Shown here: one piece after another, positions 1-14,100 of the stretch | Layout of the letters: each line of letters begins with the position of its first letter | Numbering within the stretch: the stretch's first letter is position 1 | Notes under the pieces: generated by a model | The model's input: only the letters and a program-made list of their open reading frames with translations | Told to the model about the DNA's origin: nothing | Databases searched by the model: none | Made by a program: the position numbers and the translations under genes | Assembly: GCF_905220565.1 (NCBI RefSeq) | Contig: NC_059423.1 | Coordinates: 3,406,001-3,470,000, forward strand | DNA from: Melitaea cinxia | Taxonomy: Eukaryota > Arthropoda > Insecta > Lepidoptera > Nymphalidae | DNA: 64,000 nucleotides | Direction: 5' to 3'

Positions 1-139
1 AGGGAAAGATGGTTCGTTTACAAATACTCACAAACATTTTATAATATTTCCTTTATTATCTTTGTGACTATACAACCTGCCCGGATTTTATTGTATTTCA
101 TCTAAATAAAACAGTAAATATGTCATATCTAATATTATA

Positions 140-302
140 AAGCTGAAGATTTTGTTTGTTTTTTTCTTTCTTTCTTTGAACAAGCTAATCTCAGCAACTA
201 CTGGTCCGATTTGAAAAATTCTTTCAGTCTTAGATAGCCCATTTATCGAGGAAGCCTATAGGCTATATATCATAACGCTAAGACCAATAGGAGCGAAGCA
301 CC
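140..302 (+). repeat. Helitron-like 5' fragment
   Basis: TCTAATATTATAAAGCTGAAG then ACTGGTCCGATTTGAAAAAT, relative of 40410-40610. An inverted relative is at about 61,430-61,580. The remainder of 1-470 shows nothing else. Confidence 0.45.
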
Positions 303-471
303 AATGAAGAAAGTTTCAAAATCGGGTTTTTTTCCTTTTGAGAGCTTCCGCTGCGTGCCCTACGTTAACAGTAAAAGTTTTGCAACAATCATGTATAACA
401 GATTGAGTTTAGATCACAGACAAACAATACTAAACTCAAGCAGTGTTGTACCTACTCCTGCGAAGAGTAAG

Positions 472-2138
472 GTAACCAAAGCTCTGTCGACATCGGCAAC
501 AGTTTTTTTACGCAGAATGGCTTTGGAAGATATCAACCCTTCTATATTTCTTCCCAGGATTCATCACCATGGATCATTCCCCTCCAACCTGATAATATCA
601 TCGATTTCTCGCCTAGCGCCTCTGAGACCAAAACTCTCATCATCAAGAAAGATACAGACTACCCACCACTTATGAACATCAGCGGAGCGCTTAACGTCGA
701 TACAGCGAACAATATATCAGCGAGTAATTTTAAAAACGGTAAGAATTTCAAATATTTTTGTTTTAATTTCTTATGTCTACGAGTGGGGTACGGTACTTCC
801 CCAGTCGGACTCCTCCAAATTGCATGTGCATCCCTGCTCAATTATTTCACTTCCAAGCTACATTTATATATACTAGCGACCCGCCCCGGCTTCGCACGGG
901 TGCAATGCTGATACTAAATATACTACAGAATGTCTTTATTTATAGTGTGAAGCTAGCTTATAGTATGGTTATTAACATAATAATAACAACATTCAAATAT
1001 GCGTCGTTAGATTACACGTTGTTACAGAATGCGTTGAGGAAATAAAGGTTCACTGCTCGTTTCCCATAGGTGATAGCGTGATATTTTGTAGCCTATAGGT
1101 TGACCCGACTTCTTAATAATATTCGTGCCAAATTTGAAGTAAATCCATGCAGTACTTTTTGAATTTATCCCGGACATACATACAGAAGAACAGACAAACA
1201 GACAAAAATTCTAAAAACTATATTTTTGGCTTCGGTATCGATTGTAGATCACGCTCCGAGTATTCTTTTAAAAAAATATTCTATTTATAAAAATATTCTA
1301 CATCTATAATAATAATATATATAAAAGCGAAAGGCCACTCACTCATCACGAAATCTCCGAAACTATAACACCTACAAACTTGAAATTTGGCAGGTAGGCT
1401 CCTTATAGGATGTAGGCATCCGCTAAGAACGGATTTTACGAAACTCAACCCCTAAAGGGGTAAAATGGGGGTTGCAAGTTTGTATGAAAGTCCTATGTTT
1501 TTGAAGTAAGAGACTTGAAATTTAAAATATATGCTCTATAGATGATGAAAAGGTGTCCGAATAATGTATCTTAAGAAATCAACCCCCTTTTGGGGTTAAA
1601 AAGGGGGATGGTAGGTTGACTTACTCATCACGAAATCTCCGAAACTATAATACCCACAAACTTGAAATTTGGCAGAAAGGCTTCATATAGGGCGTAAACA
1701 TCTGCTAACAACGGATTTTACGAAATTCGACCCCTAAGGGGGTAAAACGGGGGTTGGAAGTTTGTATGAAAGTCCTATGTTTTTGAAGTAAGAGACTTGA
1801 AATTTAAAATGTACGCTCTTTAGATGGTGAGAAGGTGTTTAAATAATTTATTTTTAGAAAGCAACTCTTCTTTGAGGTTAAAACGGGGGATGGTAGATTG
1901 ACTCACTCATCACGAAATCTCCGGAACTATAACAGCTACAAACATGAAATTTAGCAGGCAGGCTTCATATAGGGCATAGACATCTGCTAAGAACGGATTT
2001 TACGAAATTCGACCCCTAAGGGGGTAAAACGGGGGTCGGAAGTTTGTATGAAAGTCTTATGTTTTTGAAGTAAGAGACTTGAAATTTAAAATATATAATC
2101 TATAGATGGTGAGGAGGTGTTCAAATAATGCATCGTAA

Positions 2139-2183
<45 letters not shown>

Positions 2184-5100
2184 GAAAGGTCACTAACTCA
2201 CTCATTACGAGAACTCAAAAACCGCTGGATGGTCCCATCCATCCAGGTTGGACAAAGACAAAATTTGGCAGGGAGGTAGATTATAGTTAGCAGATGTCCG
2301 CTAAGAACAGATTTTCCGATATTCCACCGCTAAGGGGGTTTAATTGGGGTTGATAGTTTGTATGAAACATATACAGCCTGAAAATAAAACTAAAAATGTG
2401 GTGTATGGTGTGGTGTGAGGTTTTATAAAAATAACTATTAAATTATACTAAATTGTGCCTTTTAAAAAGTTACTCAGTTTGATAAGGATTTCAAGTTACT
2501 GAAATAAAAAAATAATTTGCGTTAAACATCTTAAAGTTAAGTAATGCATATCTTCATAACCACGCGGGCGTAGTCGCAGGCAACAGTTAGTGTATTATAA
2601 AACAAAGTCCCCAAAAGTGTATGTGATCGATTCGCTCAAAATCTATTGAACGAATTTTCATGCGGTTTCACCATTGGAGAGGACTCGACCATTGGCAAGA
2701 GGAAGGTTTACGGAACGGCTTAGCCGATTTCGATGAGAGTTTCACTGGAAGTTTGCCGGGAAAACTTTGTGACAAACTAATTTGAACGCGGGCGAAGCCG
2801 CGGGCACAGCTAGTATATATATATATAGTAGTAGTCCTCCTCATCGATTTCGATGACGGCGACCCAGGGAGTCATGACTAATTTCTCTGATGGGCCCTAA
2901 TATGGCTCGCTAATCCACATTTAGTTAAATGTCCTAGAGCAAGTGCGGCAGTAAAGCTGACCCGCAAAGTTGTATGTGTAAGTATAGGAGGGTTTAGGTA
3001 TCTGTTTATTAACATGGCGTTTTGAATTAAGCGCTAGAAGTCGATTTTCTTCAAATGACTTAATTTTATGATTGGTAGTAGATCGCTAAGATGACCTATA
3101 GTATTTAATGCGAGTTCCTCCCAGCTTTCGGGATCAATAGCACAAGCATTCAAGTTTCTTTTGAGCATATCCTCATACCGTATATGTTGACCGCCGTGCC
3201 TTCGTTTACCCTCTGCCATCTCAGAGTAAAAGACCGCTTTGGGTAGACGACGGTCATCCATGCGAAGGACATGCCCACACCATCTCAGTTGTCTCTGGAT
3301 AAGCAAAGCCTCCACTCCACACATTCCAGAAACTCGCAGGACCTCGGTATTTGGCACATACCATATATATATATATATAGAATATATAGATAAATAAATG
3401 TTTGTCTGTATGCCCTATATAGAATCGTAAACTATAAACGTAGTTACGCGTTAATAATAAACATGATAGACATGACATATAAAAGATAGGCTCGAGGGTA
3501 GCGCTGGAGATGCTTCTGTTGTGTTGCAGGCGTCTATAAGCAACGGTAAACCCATCCTTACCAGCAGGGGAGTCCTACGCTTGTTTGGAATATTGATATG
3601 CAAAAAGTAGTAAATGTTGTTTAATTTAAATCTGTATATATTATAATTATAGAACATATTTTCCAGAAAGCTCCATATCTCTGCGGATAAGTACAGCCAG
3701 CAACAGAACAGTGCCTTTAACTGTCAGCTACCACCTAGATCCTTTGTCTGAAGAGGACGGTATCATTTACGCTACACTTCTGCTCTGCACGCTCTACGTC
3801 TTGATAATTTTAGAGGTAGATATTAATAATTTTAGTACTTTCATCTATACCTTACTGTACAATATCATCATCATCACTTCAGCATATCGCAGTCACCTAC
3901 CGGACGTAGGCCTCCACAAGTTCGCGCCAAAAATGGCGTGAACTCATGTGTGTTGCCCATAGTCACCACGCTGGGCGGGTTGGTGACCGCAGGGCTGGCT
4001 TTGTCGTACCGAAGACGCTGCTGTACAATGTATACAAACAATAATAAATATATTTAAAAAATCATAGAATCGAATTGATAACCTCTTATCTTGTATCCCT
4101 TTTATCATTTGCCCTTCAAAACGATTTTTTCGTTTTTTTCAAATACCCTCCAGATAGTAAACAGAACGATCGCCGCCTTACTCTCATCGTCCCTGGGGAT
4201 CGCAGTCCTGGCTCTCAGCGGGGAGCGACCCTCGCTCCCGGAGCTGGTCTCCTGGCTGGACGTGGAGACCCTGCTGCTGCTCTTCAGCATGATGATCCTG
4301 GTCGCCATATTGGCGGAGACTGGGCTGTTTGATTACCTAGCGGTTGTTGCTTTTGAAGTAGGTTTTATAACTTTAGTTATGGTTTATGTTAAGCTACATA
4401 TTTTCTAATCTGTATATATAAAAAATCTCCTGTCACGATCTTTGTCCGAGCTAATCTCTGACACTACTGAACCGTTTTTAGTGAAATTTTGCACAGATAT
4501 GTAACTTTGTATAACTTAAAATATATGATTTCCAATATAAAAAAATATTTCATTTAATGACCGTGTTATTTTTATTAAAAAACTAAAAAAAAAATACGAC
4601 ACTACGTAGTTCGCCAGGTAGCAGTGTTTGTAAGGAATTTGTTGAAATGTCGTGTGTGCATTTCAATGGATCCATGGATGGTTTGAAAATACAATTGGAC
4701 CCGGTAGATGGCGCTGCTGTCAATAAATCAGCTTCCAGGTAGTTGCAATTCCGGGCAGGACAACGTCTGCCGGTTCTACTACTGTTTTATAAAATACCAA
4801 CCCTACCCGTTGCCTAGCCCGGGTATTTGTAGATTATAATTTTTCCATAAGCCTAGTGTAATATTTATGTATTAATTTATGTTTGTATGAAAACAAAGTC
4901 ATCCGAACTATTATGTACATACGCATTAGTAAAATCAAAATTAAATTAAAAATTTACTTGTTACAAGTAACATAAGTGACCAGATGAAAAGTCCAAACTT
5001 TCAAATAAGACTTTGGAGAAGATGCCAGACACCCAGTCTCTCAACAAAAAGATCCTGTATGAAAGAGATCGCTCTTTTGGCGATAAGACTGCCTTTTATA

Positions 5101-8100
5101 CACGTTTATATTTTCTTCCGATGAAAAAAAAAATTCTCACTTAGTGTACAATACTCTTGTCCGTATTTGTTTGTATTGTATGTTTCCGGACCCCCGACAC
5201 AGGAGAAAATACTAGTGGGGGTCGTTGTGTGTGTAGCGACATCTATCGCGCGGCATACAAACTAGAGAAAACTGACGTATCCTACATCGCGCTATCAAAG
5301 TTATCTACGTGTTTGAGTATATATACAAGATCCCGACAACAACCGTCGGGCCGGTAGCCCACCAGACACAACACCCGTCTGGTCGGAGGATCCTCCCTTT
5401 GCGATAGCGGACGAAGAACTTCACAAACTATACCATCGCACCGCCAAAAGTGTGAGGCGTTTATTTCAATCATTATCAATCATTACAGCCTATACAGTCC
5501 ACTGCTGGACATAGGCCTCCACAAGTTTACGCCAAAAATAACGTGAACTCATGTGTGTTGCCCATAGTCACCACGCTGGGCAGGCGGGTTGGTGACCGCA
5601 GGGCTGGCTTTGTCGCATCGAAGACGCTTCTGGCCGTCTTCGGCCTGTGTATTTCAAAGCCAGCAGTTGGATGGTTATCCCGCCATCGGTCGGCTTCTTA
5701 AGTTCCAAGGTGGTAGTGGAACTGTGTTATCCCTTAGTCGCCTCTTACGACACCCACGGGAAGAGAGGGGTGGCTAAATTCTTCAGTGCCGTAGCCACAC
5801 AGCACGTTTATTTAACAGCGTTTATTTAATGTTTGTTTAAATTTTTTGCGTCCCAGATGACAGGAGGTAGGACTTGGCCTCTTATCAATACGCTGTGTTT
5901 CTTCACGGCGATCTTCTCGACCTTCCTGGACAACGTCACCACTGTGCTGTTGATGACACCTGTCACGATACGGTAATAAAAGTATTTCATTATACATTTG
6001 TAGTCTCAAGGAAAAAGGAGATAAGTCAAAAAAAAAAAAACAAATTTACATGTTTCATGACAAAAACGTGTTCAGTGGCTAATATATTGAACCTTAAATA
6101 AATTCATCACCAAAAAAACCGGCTCCATTTACTAGTATAGAAGATATAATTTGAATGATAAAATACTTTTTCACCAGGCTATGCGAAGTGATGCAACTGA
6201 ATCCTGTGCCGGTTTTGATGTCGATGGTGATCTTCAGTAACGTGGGGGGTGCCGCCACCCCCGTGGGCGACCCCCCCAACGTTATCATTGCCAGCCATCC
6301 GTCCGTGTTACACGCGGTAAGAAATGTTTTATAAATGTACTAATTTACTTTTAGCCGATAGTATAAAGTAGGTGGAACAACGAGATGGAGTATAACTTGT
6401 GTTAATTCTAGAACTAACTGCCCAGACAGACTTCGTTCTTTCAAAAGTTAGTAGTAAAAATATATTTTTTTAATTATTTTTTTTTGCATTAAAACCTTCC
6501 GTGGGCCTTAAGAAACATACAAAAAAAAATTAGCCGAATTGGTCGAGCCATTCTCGACTGATGCGCTTAGTAACATTCATTTTTATTTATATAGATCAGA
6601 GGAATTTTTCAATTCGACTGCAAGTTTTTCACGATAATTTTTACTGGGTGGATCGATTTTGATAATTTTTACTAGTCGAAAGCTTGCACTTGTTGTGTAG
6701 TCTCATACAAATTTGATTGAGATCGGTACTTTTTAAGCTATATCTAATAATGCGTATTTACTTGACTAATTTTCCGTTTACCTACGAAGTATTTTTGAAG
6801 TTATATTTCTTTTGGTGCGTTAGGGAAAAATGATGATTGTAAATTTTTATAATGCGCGTACACACCGTCACAAAAAACTAACACCATGAAGTTAGCTAGT
6901 CAACGAAGAAGAAGTTAGCAACGTGAAGTTAGCTAGCCAATGAAGTATAACTTCTTACATGCCTACACAAGTACAGAGACTTTTTTTTTCGTTTGGGAGC
7001 AATTTTGATTTGGAGTTTGATATATTACAGAATATAAACTTCACAACATTCACCCTACACATGGGTTTGGGGATATTGCTGGTGTGCGTGCAGACATACA
7101 TACAGCTCCGTTATATGTTCCGAGATATGAACAAGTTGAGACATAGCGTGCCCAGGGATATCGTGGGTAAGGAACCAATCACTTTAGATTTAACTGATTT
7201 ACCTTTTGTAAGCAATAATAACGGGTCCTCTATTCGAGTCGAGTTCAATTTTTTTTTTTCTAGTTTTAGTGAAAGGACATCGGGTTGATTACCCGATGGC
7301 CTTCCACTAAACACCATAAAATTAGTGCACTAAACTAAAATTTAGAAGTTCATGGTAAACGGCGTTGGTGTTACGTTAAGTCCGTTTTTTTCGGTATTGC
7401 ACCCCCCAAGTGCTGAAGCCGACATACGGTCTAGGAATTCCCGGGCATCCTGGATATCACCCTAAATGGGTTACCCTGCGATAACAAAAAAAACGTTTTG
7501 TATATATTCTGTCTATGTTGTACCTAGATGCTTTAAAACTGTTTGTGTACCCAAATAATTAGAGAGAAAAAACAACCGAAAATTTGCTGCAAAACCATGT
7601 CCCTTTTTATCAGCCCTGGCTACCCTATTTACCACAGGAACAAAACACCGCTTGATAGCAGTATTATTTAGCTGTGATCTTCTGCAAGATCGAGGAACTT
7701 CCCCAGTCGACTGCTCCAGATTTTGAGCAGGATATTTCCTGCTATGTCTTATCTGAGGGTAGGATTACTCTTAAAAATAGAGAACTTTATCCGTTTTATG
7801 GGTGAGTGTCTATATTACAGAAATGCGTCAGGAGATAGGAGTCTGGAAACGTGCCGCAGCATCCCTCTCATCTTATTCGAGAGATGAAGACATCGTGAGG
7901 AGAGCGCTGGAGAAAAAAGTAGGTATATAATCTTAAGCTAGATAATATACGTGCTGTGTGGCTACGGCACTAAAGAATTTAGCCACCCCCTCTCTTCCCG
8001 TGGGTGTCGTAAGAGGCGATTAAGGGATAACAATGTTCCACAACCACCTTGGAACTTAAGAAGCCGACCGATGGCGGGATAACCATCGAACTGCTGGCTT

Positions 8101-11100
8101 TGAAATACACAGGCCGAAGACGGGCAGCAGCGTCTTCGGTGCGACAAAGCCAGTACTGCGGTCACCAACCCGCCTGCCCAGCGTGGTGACTATGGACAAA
8201 ACACATGAGTTCACGTTATTTTTGGCGTAAACTTGTGGAGGCCTATGTCCAGCAGTGGACTGTATAGGCTGTAATGATGAGATAATATACCTTTATTTTA
8301 ACATAAGTAGTATAAGTAGTACCCCCAAGATTGTTATAACTTATATTGATGTATATATGAATGTATATATGTATGTATATATGTATTTATATATGTATGT
8401 ATATCTGTGTATTTATATTTATTTTTCGTGTTGTTCTGCGTAATTTTTACTCTATACACCCTTTCCGCTTGTATCACATTATTTCTTCGACGCTGATTGT
8501 CTGGAAGATATCGCTAATAAATATGTATGTTACACCCAGACTTAGGCGGGAATCGAACCTACAACCCACGGAGCAGAAATCAGAATCACTTAAGATCTTA
8601 AACGACAGGTTCAACTAATATAAATAAAGTCAATTTATCGCAGGTACAGAGACTGCAGACCACTCTGATGAAGCGTGAGGCGGGGAGTGGGAAATCAAGG
8701 ACTGACCCACTATTTTGTTCAACACTCGCTCAGATGAAGGAAAAGGTAGATTTGTTGTAGGACTTATAGGCGTTAAAGCCGTAATCGACATATATAAAAA
8801 TGAAAGTTTGTCTGTACGTCCTTTATAGAATCGTAAATTATGCATTAAATCATGTCATGATCTTCAGCAAAGTGTTGTGCATGAGCCCACAAAGATTTCT
8901 GAGTGGAACGACCAAATAAAGCCTAGCAACGCGCGCAGAGTACAGCTAGTATAATATAATTGGATTAATGGATGAACCATTAACGATTTATTTTGACAGT
9001 TTGGTATTCTATCAATGTCATAAATCTAGAATAAAAACAGTAGATAAAACCGTCAAACTGTTTTGTCTTTGACGGTAATATATTATCAGAACGCAATTGT
9101 GATTACAGAACTAATAGTTACATACTTTTTACCTGACTTTAGAGATTCGTTAAACATATTAAATCTTTTATTTATTTATTTATTTCATACATACAATTTA
9201 TTAAAATTACAAGAATACCTGTATTAACCACGTATATAATTTAATGAAACTTGCTACAGTACCATGGCCTAACTCAGAAAAGGGAGCTAGTTTGACTGTG
9301 ATCTAGAATCTGCGTACCTACGTATTTTGTTACTACTAAAAAGCTTCCAGCTTCTTTTTCATGAATTTTAGCATTTGTTATAATTAAATCTTTGATTTAT
9401 TTCAGTATCGTATCAGAGACAAACAGCTTCTAGTGAAAGCTACCATTTGTGTCACTTTTGTCGTAGTAGTATTCTTCCTACACGCCATACCTGAACTGCG
9501 TAAGTTATTTCACCTCAACTTAACAAACTTTGTCTTATCGTGCGAACTGTCGAACTCGTGAAGAAATTCCAAATTTACTGCACAATTTTCCTTGTTTTCC
9601 ATTCCATTAGAATCTCCAAAAAAATATTAGAAAACTTTAGAAACATTTCGCCCAAGAATTTGGTAAGATTTGTCAACCTTTGGTTGGTGTTGCACTGAAG
9701 CAACACATACCAGTTAAATTTTATACATAAAGCAAATAGAATAACTTTTGAGAAAAAAGATCTGGTGAAAATAAAACAATAAAAAATGCAAATAGGTTTT
9801 TAAGAATACATCTTTCTTGTAGAGCAAAAACATACAACAACAATGACAAAGTATAAAATTTAACTTTTGATGTTTTTTTTTTCCTACATGTGACAGAGGT
9901 GTTATCTCTGGGTTGGACGGCGTTACTGGGAGCAATACTTCTATTGCTTCTAGCTGAGAGAGAGGACTTAGAACCGATACTGGCCAGAGTGGAGTGGTCT
10001 ACCCTCTTGTTCTTCGCTGCTTTATTCGTTTTGATGGAGGTAAATATTGCTCTATATATTTATTGCCAATTTAGAACGTAATTTGACTACATTTCTCTAG
10101 AATACAATATTCCACAATTCGAATTCACGGCAACGTTTGAATGTAACGTTTATTCGTATTGAGTAATATTTGTTAAACATAGATAAATTTAAAATGTCTT
10201 TCGTACAAATTTTCATTAATCTTGGTTTCAAAGGAATAAAATTGGTTTCAATAGAAGCGTCTGAAACATTTTGAAAGTTACTTCCGGAATTTATGTATAC
10301 ATTTAGGTACAAGTAGCATAAATGAAAAATGTCTTGAAGGTCTAAAACGTGTTGGTTATTAATTTTTCTTTTCAGGCGTTATCAAAACTAGGTTTAATAG
10401 CGTGGATAGGAAGTCTAACGGAATCCCTAATATTAAAGGTTGGAGAAGAGTCGAGACTCACAGTCGCCATAATGCTTATATTATGGGTAAGTTGTGTACA
10501 AACTTCATACCTTTCGGACATATATTTATATATAATCTTGATTGTGCACAACTTGGACATAACCAAAGATAAAAAGGAGTGATGGCAGCCTTATCCTGCC
10601 TTATCAGCCTGAAGCAGTGAAACAGAGTGTGTAATCAAATCGCACCCATTCTTCCAAAATTCAATGGGTAGTAAGATTAAGAGCAAAAATCGCTATAACC
10701 CAACAGTAAAGCTACATTGCTTAGTTTATAATTTGGAGCATCCCGATTGGGGGTGTATCATAACTTTACAAGTCACTGCTAAAATTAAACTATATTACAA
10801 AAATGATTATTACGAGCTCTTTTATTATTATCTTATATATAAAATTCTCGTATCACAATGCAACTAGCATTGCTAGTTACCGTTCTCCAAAACGGCTGGA
10901 CCGATATTTATGAAATTTTGTGTGCATATCAAGTGGGTGTGAGAATTGGCCAACATTAAACACATTTGAACAATTTCGTAATGATAAACACCAACATGTC
11001 ATCAGGCGTACCTACGAAACACGTAGTGCATCTCACGTTGATTTAAAAGTACCGTGTTACAATAATCTCTATGGTAAACGACTGCTACAATATCAATAAA

Positions 11101-14100
11101 GTGTTTGAAAGACAAATTGAGGAACCCTTGCTGAAATCTGCATAAATAGCATCGATGCTTTGACAAGAATCGACTACCGTGGAAATCATCATTACAGCCT
11201 ATACAGTCCACTGCTGGACATAGGCCTCCACAAGTTTACACCAAAAATACCGTGAACTCATGTGTGTTGCCTATAGTCACCACGCTGGGCAGGCGGGTTG
11301 GTGACCGCAGGGCTGGCTTTGTCGCAGGGCGGCTTTGTACCGTAGAAATAGTGTTTATAAATAATACCAAATTTGTCGATTGTTGATCTATATTTAAAAA
11401 AAAAACGTGCTACGTACATTTCTATTGGTCATACAGATCTTTGTCTGGGCTGGATTGTAGTCTGGGCGTAGATTGTTCGTATGTGTATTGTTTTTTTTAT
11501 GTCACTAGGTCGGCAAACAAACGTACGGCTCACCTGATGGTAAGCGATTGCCGTAGCTTATAGACGCCTGCAACACCAGAAGCATCGCAAGCGCGTTGCC
11601 GACCCAATCCCCGATCCCTCCCAGGAGCTCTGGTCACCTTATTCACCAACAGGAACATAATACTGCTTGAAAACAGTATTATTTTGCTGTGATCTTTATT
11701 AGGTCGAGGTACTACCCCAGTCGGGCTACCCCATATTTTGAGCAGGAAATTCCTGCTTTGCCCTACCTCATTGTGTGTGTCTTCCCCGAGACAGCCGCAC
11801 TTCCTCCTGAGGGCCGTTGAGATTTGATTACGTCAACCTTACATAATGTCACAGCCAAATAATACTGCTCTGTAGTGTTGTGTTACTGTGGTGAGTAAAG
11901 TAGCTAAAGCCGGGAAGGATTTTAAGTGCACTTATAGAAGATTGAGAAGTGTTTTTTCTAGGAAATATAGGTTTTTTTATAATATATCTTAAACGTATCT
12001 GACGTCATTTCACTCAAGCGTGATGGACTTTAAAGTGGGTTAAATACATCGATCAGGTGTCGGGGTTAGCGTCCGCCTTCGTGGATAACATCCCGCTGAC
12101 GACGATGATGGTGCGCGTGGTGGGCGCGCTGGCGCAGTCGCTGGCGCTGCCGCTGGCGCCGCTCGCCTGGGCGCTGAGCTTCGGCGCCTGCCTCGGGGGT
12201 GAGTGGCGCTGGACCGGCCTGGGTCTGATCTAGGACACCCGGGCCGCTCGCCTGGGCGCTGAGCTTCGGCGCCTGCCTCGGGGGTGAGTGGCGCTGGACC
12301 GGCCTGGCTCTGATCTAGGACACCCGGGCCGCTCGCCTGGGCGCTGAGCTTCGGCGCCTGCCTCGGGGGTGAGTGGCGCTGGACCGGCCTGGCTCTGATC
12401 TAGGACACCCGGGCCGCTCGCCTGGGCGCTGAGCTTCGGCGCCTGCCTCGGGGGTGAGTGGCGCTGGACCGGCCTGGCTCTGATCTAGGACACCCGGGCC
12501 GCTCGCCTGGGCGCTGTGCTTCGGCGCCTGCCTCGGGGGTGAGTGGCGCTGGACCGGCCTGGCTCTGATCTAGGACACCCGGGCCGCTCGCCTGGGCGCT
12601 GAGCTTCGGCGCCTGCCTCGGGGGTGAGTGGCGCTGGACCGGCCTGGCTCTGATCTAGGACACCCGGGCCGCTCGCCTGGGCGCTGAGCTTCGGCGCCTG
12701 CCTCGGGGGTGAGTGGCGCTGGACCGGCCTGGCTCTGATCTAGGACACCCGGGCCGCTCGCCTGGGCGCTGAGCTTCGGCGCCTGCCTCGGGGGTGAGTG
12801 GCGCTGGACCGGCCTGGCTCTGATCTAGGACACCCGGGCCGCTCGCCTGGGCGCTGAGCTTCGGCGCCTGCCTCGGGGGTGAGTGGCGCTGGACCGGCCT
12901 GGCTCTGATCTAGGACACCCGGGCCGCTCGCCTGGGCGCTGAGCTTCGGCGCCTGCCTCGGGGGTGAGTGGCGGCAGACCGGCCTGGGTCTGGTCTAGGA
13001 CACCCGGGCCGCTCGCCTGGGCGCTGAGCTTCGGCGCCTGCCTCGGGGGTGAGTGGCGCTGGACCGGCCTGGCTCTGATCTAGGACACCCGGGCCGCTCG
13101 CCTGGGCGCTGAGCTTCGGCGCCTGCCTCGGGGGTGAGTGGCGGCAGACCGGCCTGGGTCTGGTCTAGGACACCCGGGCCGCTCGCCTGGGCGCTGAGCT
13201 TCGGCGCCTGCCTCGGGGGTGAGTGGCGCTGGACCGGCCTGGCTCTGATCTAGGACACCCGGGCCGCTCGCCTGGGCGCTGAGCTTCGGCGCCTGCCTCG
13301 GGGGTGAGTGGCGGCAGACCGGCCTGGGTCTGGTCTAGGACACCCGGGCCGCTCGCCTGGGTGCTGAGCTTCGGCGCCTGCCTCGGGGGTGAGTGGCGCT
13401 GGACCGGCCTGGCTCTGATCTAGGACACCCGGGCCGCTCGCCTGGGCGCTGAGCTTAGGCGCCTGCCTCGGGGGTGAGTGGCGCTGGACCGGCCTGGCTC
13501 TGATCTAGGACACCCGGGCCGCTCGCCTGGGCGCTGAGCTTCGGCGCCTGCCTCGGGGGTGAGTGGCGGCAGACCGGCCTGGCTCTGATCTAGGACACCC
13601 GGGCCGCTCGCCTGGGCGCTGAGCTTCGGCGCCTGCCTCGGGGGTGAGTGGCGCTGGACCGGCCTGGCTCTGATCTAGGACACCCGGGCCGCTCGCCTGG
13701 GCGCTGAGCTTCGGCGCCTGCCTCGGGGGTGAGTGGCGGCAGACCGGCCTGGGTCTGGTCTAGGACACCCGGGCCGCTCGCCTGGGCGCTGAGCTTCGGC
13801 GCCTGCCTCGGGGGTGAGTGGCGCTGGACCGGCCTGGCTCTGATCTAGGACACCCGGGCCGCTCGCCTGGGCGCTGAGCTTCGGCGCCTGCCTCGGGGGT
13901 GAGTGGCGCTGGACCGGCCTGGCTCTGATCTAGGACACCCGGGCCGCTCGCCTGGGCGCTGAGCTTCGGCGCCTGCCTCGGGGGTGAGTGGCGCTGGACC
14001 GGCCTGGCTCTGATCTAGGACACCCGGGCCGCTCGCCTGGGCGCTGAGCTTCGGCGCCTGCCTCGGGGGTGAGTGGCGGCAGACCGGCCTGGGTCTGGTC

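Larger units (their letters stand above)
739..3666 (+). other. Oca2 intron 1 of window
   Basis: Filled by repeat families 5 and 6, a Helitron-like element and a LINE fragment. No further coding exon seen. Confidence 0.6.

Noticed and set aside
4075..4408. Alternative frames over the third Oca2 exon
   Set aside because: Only the frame IVNRTIAALL... matches the family and the splice phases.
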